This document shows, piece after piece, positions 23,088-33,500 of a stretch of DNA of 64,000 bases. Numbering within the stretch: position 1 is the stretch's first letter; each line of letters opens with the position of its first letter. The position numbers were made by a program, and so were the translations under genes. The notes beneath the pieces are model-generated. The model had not been told where the DNA came from and searched no databases. It saw nothing but the letters and a program-made list of their open reading frames with translations. The DNA comes from Cubamyces lactineus (Eukaryota; Basidiomycota; Agaricomycetes; Polyporales; Polyporaceae): positions 248,001 to 312,000 of the forward strand of contig JACDTU010000012.1 of the NCBI GenBank assembly GCA_022376465.1, written 5' to 3'.

Positions 23088-24656
23088 TCACATCGCCGCA
23101 CCGCCGGCGGACTCGTCCTTATAATGCTCGTCGAAGATGCGCTTGCTGAACTGCCCGAAGTTCTCCGTCGCCGAAAGCTGTTGATCCACGTTGGGCTGCA
23201 TGAAGAGCGCAAAGGTCTCCCGGGAGATGTTCTCTGCGTCCTTCGCAGCGCCGACGCGTACACAGTGCGGGGTCGCGCGCAGCTTGCCAGCCGTTGCGAG
23301 CTCGAGAGCTTCCCCGGTCTGGAATGCAAGGCAGTTGGCGGGTATGGAGACCTTCGTCAAAGCGCCGCCCCGAGTGCGAATGTACAGTCCAGAGCTGGGC
23401 GAGGGTGACTGCACTACACTGGGTTCTCCGGAAGGCTCTCGGCGGAGGTACATGGCCTGTCGTTTGCAATGAGCTTACCGGTCCTCTCAGCATGTATAGT
23501 TACACTCACCGAACACAAGCCCGTAAGCAGCGAGTGATCAAGGTGGAAACCGCACCAGCTGTCAATCGCTTCGTCCTCTGCAGGAAGGGGGTTCTCTGGT
23601 GAAGGCGGGAAGTAGTGCAGGAGGCGGGCCTTGACGGTCTGGGACTTGCCAATGAGGTCGGCCAGGGACAAGGAGGAGTCGGATAAGTACGATGAAGCTA
23701 CGCGCACGATGAGACCGTGTAACGATCCCGCTGATTTGTGTATGTATATCATAACGTACCAAATGGTTGGCATGCGACTGCGAGTTGGCACCCGACGCCA
23801 AAGACAAACCTACGAGGTTGTATAGTTCAGTGCTCTGCTCGCTTAGGGCCCTCTGGAACTCACCGCCCGAGAGCCTTGAAGGCCTGCTCAAAGTCCTGGA
23901 CCTCCGGCGTATCAGATGGCCCTACCACCCCAAGTCAGTATCGATTCCGCAGCCGTTTTGTAAGGAGGCCATACAGATGTTCTTGCCGTAGTACTCCGGA
24001 TACGCCTCGCGCAACTCTCGGGGTACGTTAGGCTCGTCGATCACGGGATTAGCGTAGTACGATCCTTTCATGGTATCTACGAGGAGAACATGGTGAGTGG
24101 TTGCATCAACTCAGTAAGGATCCCAGCAGCATACCGGGTTTCCCATTCATGATTTCCTAGAATGCAGAAGGTTAGTTACACCATATTACGGACGCGCACA
24201 AAATGTTACCTTGCCATGGGACCAGCCGAAGCTGTTACAGAGAATTTCAGCAGGTCGATGTATACGGACGGCGTAGTGACCTACCTATATCTACTCTTGG
24301 GGTCCGCGTAACGCTCCCTAACCTTGGGGTCAAGATTTGCAAAGCGGTATGCTAGTTTGAGGAGCCTTTCGCGAGCAGGCACATAGCTAGCAGGCAAGTC
24401 GCGGACGATGATGATGCCCAGACTATCTGGGTGCGACCCGAATGCTCTCTCTGTTTCCGTTGTATAAGTACTACCACAGCGTCCCCCGATCGGTACATCT
24501 CCACTCACCGATTGAGGAGGTCATAGATAGAGGAGAGTTCACGAGAGCATGGTAAGATACGGACACCGCGCCTTCAGAGGTTAAAGTAATGTTCGGATTG
24601 GATGCAACGGTAGCCATGGTTCGGCGCAAGATGTTTCTCGTAGCCGCGGAGAGCAT
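23088..24656 (-). CDS. 2-oxoglutarate/Fe(II) oxygenase (isopenicillin-N-synthase-like)
   Basis: Predicted 374-aa dioxygenase. Exons (minus strand): 24656-24509, 24450-24285, 24231-24210, 24156-24135, 24076-23975, 23921-23864, 23809-23760, 23697-23510, 23456-23088. It has the usual plan of this family: a DIOX_N-like half (SLGIIIVRDLP, SFGWSHGKEIMNGKPD, KGSYYANPV) and a double-stranded beta-helix half. The iron ligands are the HLD pair in CGFHLDHSLLTGL and the His in ATPHCVRV; the 2-oxoglutarate Arg is in SRETFALF. The N-terminus (MLSAATRNILRRTMATVAS) looks like a mitochondrial presequence; a second in-frame ATG at 24617 would remove most of it. The substrate is unknown. The acceptor at 23698 was chosen over one giving a 29-nt intron. 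It is convergent with ATG26. Confidence 0.85.
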
Positions 24657-26170
24657 AGTATGCTTGTGGGCGCTGTTATCGTCTTCAGTGGGCTCTCAGC
24701 TCGGGCGTTGGAGATTCTAACGTTCAAGTTATGTCGCTGAACCTGAGCAAACCTGTCGAGGCTCTGATGGCTGAGTACCACATGGAGGCTCAGTCGGTGG
24801 CTGCACCTGGCAGGTCACGCTTTCCCAAACAATGACTTGTTTAGGATAGTCGCAAACCCTTGATCCGGATTTTGAGACGGCCGCGTCCGACATGGCCCCT
24901 GGAACCAGTACTTTCTACTATAGAACTCCATGCGTACGTACGTCGGATTTTATACGGTGCACAGGACTTCAAATACAAGCTGGGCGACGGACATCGCACA
25001 AGTAATGCTTATGCCAATTTAAACTTGCACACAACTCGAACCTCGAAGTCCACCATTTTCTATGACGCTACCCACTGAGAGCCATAGCCATGTACACCAA
25101 AGCTGCCATTCATCTCAATGCATGCGCAACTCCCTGCACCTGTAGAGATGTGGGATTGGATCATCAACATTCCGTCACTGCGACGAAGTTGTGTTGGAAG
25201 TATACCCTTTGCATCTGTTGGATACCTTCCCCAAGCTGCGGGAATTGCGGTTGCTTTGGCCCCCTCGTCGCAAGACGACATGCCGCGTGTACTTCCCCGT
25301 TGCCCCCAGTTCACGATGTGTACTTGACGTTGGTCGTCGTAGGCGAGCATCGATGAACCTCTAGGCGTGCCACGAACTCTCAGATCTCGTTCTCACTTCA
25401 GAATGCTACTTTCTTTCCCCTGCTGCCGGGTATCGATACCTCGTCCGGAGCGGGGCAAGTCACTCATTCATAATAGCTTGTCATGACATTCGGTCAGTAC
25501 CGACTTGTGCGGCATCTAAGCCCAGCATTGTGCTATATTCTATAAATTTTCATGAGGCTTCAGTTGGCTCTCGCGAGGTATTCGCGGCTCACCATTGATA
25601 CATGCATATGCATATGCATACATGCAAACGATCATTGCTGATGCACACAGGGAGATGTTATTGGTGCACAAGATTCAGACGACACACTATCGTGGTAGGC
25701 CCACTACTCCTTTATATCTGGACGCGGAGATGAAAGCGATGTGACTTGCGACATAGCAGATGCTTGCAATGGTGGATGTAACTTGTATTGCACACATACA
25801 TAGTTGCGGGTTTTGAGCGTAATGCCGAGCCGACTTTGGCGGAAGTCCGACTTCCGGCTACCGGAGGCGCGGGCCGCCTGCGACGTCACTCAGATGCACA
25901 TCGGGCGGGAAATCGGAAGAGCCCGGAAGGGTTGACCGTGGAAATTTATCACGCTCCTTCGCACCAGACTCCACCTGATTGGTTCCACCGCCACCGTCCC
26001 CGCCTTGGGTCCCGGCCGTCGTGTGCGCCAGTGCTCTCCCTTTCTCATCATCCTACCCTCAAGACCTTCCATTCCTCTACTCTATATCCTCCCTAGACCA
26101 TCCCCTTCTCAACTATTTTCTGCCTCCTTGCACCGCTCCCGCATACATCTCATAGACTCTCCACCTCAAA
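24657..26170. other. 1.5 kb gene-free region upstream of the UPS2-type gene
   Basis: Lies between the divergent 2OG-oxygenase and UPS2-type genes, so it holds two promoters. Short ORFs (for example 25060-25350 minus) have no recognisable similarity. Alternating ATGCAT-like repeats occur around 25598-25625. A CRE-like core (CGACGTCAC, 25881-25889) and an inverted CCAAT box lie near the UPS2-type gene, and pyrimidine-rich sequence runs up to its ATG. Confidence 0.5.
25978..25982 (-). promoter_or_regulatory. Inverted CCAAT box upstream of the UPS2-type gene
   Basis: ATTGG on the plus strand, 189 nt before the start codon. HAP/NF-Y complexes bind CCAAT and often control mitochondrial genes in fungi. 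The motif is short, so this is a suggestion only. Confidence 0.3.
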
Positions 26171-26854
26171 ATGCACTACTTCTCGCAGCTTTTCAACTAC
26201 GAGTGAGTTGACCCTGATCGTGTGATTGGCAGAAAGACTGGTCGTGCTTACAACTACGTCTGCTTTCTCGCTTTTGCGTATGCAGTCATCCGTGGTCCCA
26301 CGTCGTTATCGGCATGTGGCACAAGTATCCAAACCCCCACTGCAGTCACGTCCTCAGTGTCGACGTGGTGGATCGCTCTGTAGACCCGAACACTGGTATC
26401 ATCCGCACAGAGCGGATATTGGGATGCAAACAGAAGGCACCAGCGTGGATTGTGAAGGTGAGCTCTGTCCTGGAGGAGCTTTTGGGACGCCTCTCATGGT
26501 CGCTATGTCGTACAGCTTTTCGGCGGTTCTGAGGATGCGTTCGTCCGGGAAGTCTCGTTCATCGACCCCGCAACGCAGACCGCAACAATCACCTCCGTCA
26601 ACCTTTCGCTGTCCCAATTCGCCACATGCTACGAGAGCATCCGTTACACACCCTCACCCGACGGCAGGACAACGTTCGCGCAGACCGCGGAGATCCAAGC
26701 ACGGGTGGCCCTCTGGCGTAGCGCTGCGGACAAGCTTGAGAACTGGCTTGTGCAGCGCTTCGAGCAAAATGCCCACCTTGGGAAGATTGGCTTCACAGAC
26801 GTGCTCCGGCAGCTATGGGAGAATCGGGAGCAGCAGACGGCGAAACAGTCGTGA
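26171..26854 (+). CDS. UPS2: PRELI/MSF1-domain lipid-transfer protein, Ups2 type
   Basis: Predicted 180-aa mitochondrial intermembrane-space protein. With Mdm35, Ups2 carries phosphatidylserine between mitochondrial membranes. Exons: 26171-26202, 26286-26457, 26516-26854. The PRELI domain fills the protein: HPWSHVVIGMWHKYPNPHCS, HVLSVDVVDRSVD, TERILGCKQKAPAWIVKLFG, VREVSFIDPATQT and CYESIRYTPSPDG. The two features RL/RIL.CKQ.AP.WI and SFIDP..QT.T..S.NLS fit the Ups2/Ups3/SLMO branch better than Ups1. There is no long C-terminal extension. Exon 1 is 32 nt and ends inside the Asp codon of NYD, exactly as in the Ups1-type gene 24 kb away. Confidence 0.88.
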
Positions 26855-27566
26855 GCGGCAGCCGCGTACGGGTCTTTCTCCTTCGGTTTCTTCCTTGGTT
26901 TCTTTCGGGCAGAGACCGTCACCTTGGTTTCGCGGCTATAGATGGGTTCGAGGACGATATTGTAGATCCAAAAGCGTCGCTCGACGTTCGTTCATGACCG
27001 ACATTACGATACATTCACTGTACTATCCCCCCTGCATACCGTTATGACTCCCCTCCACTGTTCCCATCCTCCGCTCACACGAGCGTCGAGCTCCATAGAT
27101 ACCTCCCTCGCGTCCGCTCTCCGCGCTCACATGGCGCAATGCTGTCGCTACTGCCTTCCATACTGAAAACATGTGATATACTGCGTTCAACCGTAAGAGT
27201 ACATGCATTCCGCGTCTACTGGCTCGCTAGATGCGTTGAAGGGTTCATTAAACGATTGCGCGATGTAAGCAGAAAGACGACAGCGTTCCGGCCGATGCCG
27301 GAGATAGAAACGGCATGTCCGGTACCAAATATGGAAGGTCCCCGACGCATGTCCGTCGCAGACTCGGACACTCCGGCCACCATCGAGCTCTGGCTTGCAC
27401 TCTTCGCTTTTCTCGTTGTGAGAGCCTCTATGCAGCTACCTCCGCTTTAACTTGGCCCTTCTCCTCGGAATTCATCGGAACTGCAATCACAGCCGTTTGT
27501 TTGGACCGCCGGAGATTCCGTCGACTCTAAGGGGCACCGACAGGTAGCATATATACACTACAACAT
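26855..27566. other. Gene-free stretch between the UPS2-type gene and TFC3
   Basis: Tandem spacer. An ATG-started ORF of 103 codons at 27139-27450 has no similarity I recognise and does not splice into TFC3 in frame. Otherwise nothing seen. Confidence 0.5.
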
Positions 27567-30500
27567 ATGGATGAACTCATCCGCCATTGCCTCCGCGAGC
27601 TTTCCTTCGACGGTGACCTCGGTGAGTGAACGCGTTTTGCAGCCCATGTGATCGTCGCGTCTGCCGAGGGGACGATATCTCGGTGTGTCTTGTATGCACG
27701 ACGCGCTCGACCAGGGGTTCGAACCCAGGCGGGTCGAGCTTTTTTCGCCTGGACCTACCCGTTCCCATGTGTTCACACTCCCTGATGGTCGACCAAAAGA
27801 TATATGTTGACAATGTGTCTGGTTTGCAGGTTGTGATGTTTCGCGTCTGCGGGACTTTATAGTCGACTTCTACGCCCACGCGTCCGTTTCAGGAGCGAGT
27901 GGCGGCTCGGGAAGTGCGCATATACGGACTCAAACCGTGGACGACGCATTTTGCGCATACGTCTGGTCGGTGATTGTCCAGCAGCCTGGTGTGCGCGTCG
28001 GCACCGTCCCGGAAGGCGTATCAGCGGAGGTGTATATCGCCCCGCAGGCCAGCGCTATCAGGAAAGCAAAGGCGAAGGGCGAGGAGCCTGCAGAGGAGCC
28101 TGCTCCCCCCACGGGCCTTGATATTATACAGGATGCGACAATCAGGCCACTGCACGACTTGAAGAACGAATATGGGGACCGTCTGAGGATCGCAGCGGAC
28201 CCTGAGACGACGTTCGCCGCGCTTACAGGCTCTCATATACGAGTGGGTTCGATTGGGTTTCCTTCGATATACAAGGACTGATTTATGGGGCGGTTGTTTG
28301 TAGCCATCCAAGCTGACGCCGATGATATACACGGGTCTGCAAATTATCACGCGAGGAAGGGAGCAGGGTGTAAGCGTGCTCGACTTGGGAAGGAAGTCTG
28401 GGTACGACCAGAAAACTTGTTTCTACCTCATCAAACAGCTGGTGGAGCTGGGCCTTGTGTAGGTGTCCTTTCTTCTAAGCAGTAGCCTAATATGCTTGAA
28501 CGCTGTGCACTTCCAGTGTCAAGCTTCGACGTCCCGGCATCAGCACGAACCTGTGCGTCCACAAGTACTTCTACGAGCGCAGCCCGATATGGCAACAAGT
28601 GGCTGAAGAGGAGAAGAAAGCAGTCTCTGAGGAGCAAGGACAGGAGCAGGAAAATGCGCTCTCGGACGAAGAGGCCGATGATGAAGAGACGAAGCCCTTC
28701 GAGCCTGTGCACTTCGACCCCATTGATTCCCGACATCTCTCGAGTATGCCTCTGTTGAAGGCGAGGCTGACGAAGTTGCTGAAGAACTGCCCGCACTACA
28801 TGCATACATCGAGTAACATTATGCTGAAGATCGTGAGTCCAGTGATTGTACCCAGGAGCATCGACGGTCTCACAATCGTCGTTTATAGGGCTTTGAGAAT
28901 CCTACGAGGACAGACCGGAGATTTTTCCGGACCCGTCTGAGGGAGCTGATGGAGCAAGGCATCATTGAGAAGGTGCAAGTGCCCCATGCGGACAGGAAGC
29001 GCTATCCCGACAGGAAGGTTCAGTGCATACGTCTCATTACAGAGGAGGCGCAGTCTCAGGTCGATGTTGAGCCGGTTGCTGACGTTGACTTTGAAGGTAG
29101 GCAAGGCTCTGCATAGAATACACCGTTGTCTAACATCACGAACAGAGATCGAAGCGACACCGGCGGACGACTACACTGGCCTAAAGAGCAACGCGTCTCT
29201 GCATAGGCAGATGATTGACCTGCTGGTCGAGTCTGGTACGAGAGGCATGACGCTCAATGAGATATCCGCAGCACTTGGCGACTTTGATCGGCGCACTATC
29301 GACCTCCTGCTCAATCGCCTGGAGAAGGACCCTCCCCCAGCTCATCTTGCTGACCTCGGCATCGCGCAACTCGCAGAGACGCACGGCCGTGAGCGACGGT
29401 ACAAGTACTACACGGTGGCGAACTACCTCGAGATCGCTAACAGGGAGGGCTTCGAGGATAAGCGATACCGCGACGTCGACATGTCGTGCGTCGGTGGCTT
29501 CCTACCGGTCGAGGAAGACGCGTTCTTCGAACATGAGGATGAGCTGATGAAGCACGTCAACGTGCTCACGCTTTCGAAGCGCGAGGCTCCATCGACGGCG
29601 AAGTCGAAGAAGAAGCGGGTGAACCCGATCTTGCCGGATGGGACGGTCAAGAAGGGACGTCCGCGCAAGTCGGTCGCGGCGGACGGCACACCGGCTTCGA
29701 CTGCCAAGGGCAAGAAGCGGAAGAGGGAGGAACCTGCGGAGGGCGAACCTGTGGCGCAGGAGGCAGCGGGAGAAGGGACTGGAGAGCCCCCGCCGAAGAA
29801 GAGGAGAGGTCGTCCGCCAAAGAAAGTGGATACTGCTACTGCAGCGGAGGATGGGCCCTCTACCGCTGGCGACGCAGGAGCGGAGGCTGGGCCGTCGTCT
29901 GTTGTTAAACGCAAGAGAGGTCGACCTCCAAAGGACGCTGCCACCGCCTCCGATATACAGAACGATGCGTCCGCAAGCACGGTAGCTGGCCCTTCGACGC
30001 AGACACCAGCTCCCAAACGACGTGGACGCCCGCCTAAGAAGTCGCTCGTGCCTGCCGACGAGGACGTCTTCGGTCCTACGCAGAGTCTAGAGAAGCCCGA
30101 GTCTTCGAAAGGTGTGGGCCACGTCGCAGAAGAACGGGAAGCGTTGCCTCAGATGGACGTCGTGCCGTCTTCGCCATTGTCCTCTATGCCTGCCTCCCCT
30201 CAAGTTCGTGCATCCTCCCCGACCCCACTTGGCCGGCCTGTCGCTGAAATCGTTCCATTATCCGAACCCGTGGGAGGCGCTGCGGCTGCTCTTGAGGCGT
30301 CGGCCCAGGTCGATGCGCAAGCACCTTCCGGGATTGCACTCCGACGTTCCGCTCGAACACCTAAAGCGAAGAAACGAGGGGACTCCTTGTCACCCGCGAG
30401 AAGCCAGAGACACTCGCGGCAAGAGCAGCAAACCGCGAGGGATCCGCCCACAGGACCTCAATCCTTGCAAGACATCATCGAGAGCGCGTCTTCTGGAGGC

Positions 30501-33500
30501 GGCCATGACACTCATTCTGGCCTTGCAGCCTCTGCGAAGCCAAGCGTGCCTCCCAGCGCTGACAGTGTCGGAATCTCTTCGACGCTTGTACCCGTTCCAG
30601 CCACCCAGTCAGACCCCCAAGAGCCAACTCACAATGTCCCTTACGAATCTAAAGAGATCCCAATCGACCCTGTGTTGCAATTGGAGAGTGCCGCGCAACT
30701 TGCCTTGCAAGATAGCTCGTTGATTGCCATGGTTCGTGAGCCAACTGTCGCCGAGCAATACCACTGACTTTAGTCCTAGACACCTGAACCCGATCTACCC
30801 GAGGCTGGTTCCAGTATCAGCCAAGCCAATCTTAAGAAAAGAGGACATCCAGAAACGCCTTCCTCGCAGCCACCTGGCAAGCGAACGAAATCCAGTCAGT
30901 CGGATGGGAGCAAGTTCCGTTCGAAGGCGAACATCTCGCAGTCTCGCCGCGAGAATGAGCTCTTACGGCTTTTGGCTGAGGCTAATGGTATCATGAACAC
31001 TAGCTGTAAAGAGTTCTACGAAGCGCACGCTGCGCTCGTGGAAACGATCACGAAGGCAGGGGAGATAGCCAGTACTCGTCCGGGGTCGAGGATCGACAAG
31101 AGAACCCTAGAGACGACTCTAGCCGGGCTGGAGAGCAAGGGCAAGGTGAAGATCTTGACAACAATGGTCCCTAACCCGACGGGCAGCACTCGTCCCGTTC
31201 GCGTTGTGTATCTGCCGGAGACGCCCCCAGAACAGCTGAACAAATTCCTAGCCGACCTCAGCGAGACCGTTCAGCCGATCTACGTTCCAAGCCTCAAAGT
31301 CCTTGAGGAGCCCATTGCGTATGGCGGTGGTTCTAACAAGTCACAAGCGAAGCCTCGACCATCAATGACACTCAAGCTGACCGAAGACCAGAGCCAGCTG
31401 GAGGCGCATGCGAACGAGCTGTTCCAGAAGGACGACGAGACGATCCGCGATACGCTGCTCACGGAGAAGAACACGGTCGCGCAGCTGTACGGGTACATCG
31501 TTGGAAAGGCTGGTCGTGCGAGAGCCTTGCACATTTTCACAACCCATATCTTCCAGAACGCCGCTGCATCCCCTCAAATCGTCTCGTCCGACAGTCGAAT
31601 CATCCATTCCTCGTACTATCACACCGAGATGTCTGTGTCTGCCTTCTGTTCGATGGTCGCTGTCTCTCAGCCGAACGAAGAACTGGGGAAGCTCCTGGAA
31701 ACAGCTGAAGGACAAGCAACGCCGCTTCAAGAGCTTCCTGATAGCATCCGCAACGCTCTGGCCCCCACGCAATCCAGGGCTCGCGCCCGTATCCTCTCAC
31801 TCTTGGAAATGTTGCGAGTGCTTGGTCTGGCCACACCCTTGGTTCCCTCTGAGTCTGCCAGCCCTGTTATGACATGTATTCCAACCAACGACCACCCCGC
31901 TGCCTTCGATATCGGGCCCTCAGGACCGTATACCCCCTCTACTGCGCCGATCTATTGGCGTTTCAACGACACCGCCCCTCTTCGCCTCTGGGCCATCCCT
32001 CATGGCCTTCCTCCAGTTTGGAAGATTGTCCCTGTGTCAACGATAGAGCAAGCGATCACCTTTTGGAGTGACCTAGAACGAGTCAGCACAGATCAGGAAT
32101 TCGCCGAGAGCACCCTGGGTACTGTCCCTCCTCCAGCGGAAGTTGCACCCGAAGATGTAGCCGTCGTAGCTAAGACACTCCGCCGTTCGATCTCGTGGAA
32201 CACCACCTACAATCTTTCGTGGTATCAAACAGAATACCTCCGCCGCTACATCGATATCGCTACCGGGCACACTCCATTAGAGGACGAAGACGGAGAAGAG
32301 CAGCTAAAACGGCTCTCGTGGGTCGTTGGCGCGTCGAAGGACGTAATTACGAACTACTTCGGCAAAGCGCGCAAGAAGCATCTGCGAGATCTGAAGAAGG
32401 TGCAGGTTCGGGCAGCGAAGGGCAAGCAGAAAGCCGGCGACGATGCAGGCACTGTCCTTGCTCGCCGCGCGGCGGAGGCGAAGGAGCAGCGCGAGCGAGA
32501 CTGGGAGGAGATGTTGCATCGCGTACATCCGGGCGAGCTTCGATCATCTGCAGCTCAGCGCATACAGCGACTCAAGACGAAGTTCATACAAGGCGCCGGC
32601 AAGCCGAGCGAGAAATGGGAAGGGCGCATCCTCGAAGCTATCCGCGAGGCCGACATGGTCGCCGAGAAACTGCTTCCTAATGCTGCGCAGACATCGCTCC
32701 TCCCACCCATGCCTGTTGCCAAGCCTGTGCTACCGGCGCCGGTAGTCACCGCCGTTCAAGACAAGGATGTGGATGAGTTGATCGCTGCTCAGGGCCCACG
32801 TGCACAGCAAGAGGCTCGCACCAAGAAGCCGAAGAAGGGCAAGGAGAAGGATACAGGTAGTGTTCACAATCGGCTATACTGTCGCGACGATGAAAACTGA
32901 CGTGCCTAGGCGAAGGTACCTCTCAGACTCCTCGGCGCCACCGCTTCCTCTGGAACCGGGATTACGACGAGCTCGTCCGCGATGCCTCAGTGATCATCAA
33001 GGCGCGTTGCCGCAATGGCACGCGCCTTGACTGGGGTGCGCTGGAACAAGTCTTCCCCGCCGTCCCGCGGAACTCCGTCCGTCAACGCCTTGTCCACCTC
33101 AAGGAGACCCCGGGGACTGAGACATACCTCGCCCGCCTCGAGGACAAGTGGTATGAGCTGTGGACGCAGCACCGCGGCACGGACGTCCTCCCTGATCCGG
33201 ATCCTGAGAGCGCGACCAACTTTGACTTGGCGACGCATATCAAGTTCCTACGCAAGCATCTTGACAAGAACGCAATGTAAGTTTGTCTTGGGTCCCTGCT
33301 ATGGGGGCTTCCGCACTGACGGTCTCGCAGCCGTGTTGGTTTCGTCGAAGTTCGGGACAGCCAGAAGGTGGTTTTGCCTGCGTCGGTCGAAGACCTCGAA
33401 CGAGAGTATGATGTCGTGGAGAAAGTCCCGACTGCCCCCGCTTGGGACTTCATGTGGAGCGTCGTCGCCGAAGAAGGTCGAGAGAAGCAATTTGCACATC

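Noticed and set aside
23731..23759. A 29-nt intron in the 2OG oxygenase
   Set aside because: Too short; using the acceptor at 23698 gives about 62 nt and PFASSYLSDSS, which suits the family.
25060..25350. Minus-strand ORF of 96 codons in the 1.5 kb gap
   Set aside because: No domain recognised, it opens at a non-ATG codon, and there are no supporting exons nearby.
27139..27450. ORF of 103 codons between the UPS2-type gene and TFC3
   Set aside because: No recognisable similarity, mixed composition, and no in-frame splice to TFC3.
27654..27745. A canonical tRNA gene in TFC3 intron 1
   Set aside because: Despite the B box and T6, the T stem pairs only two or three bases on the plus strand and no 5' acceptor strand pairs with the 3' end. 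On the minus strand the putative acceptor is just the arm of a hairpin.
29423..30016. Minus-strand ORF of 197 codons
   Set aside because: Antisense shadow of the AT-hook part of TFC3.
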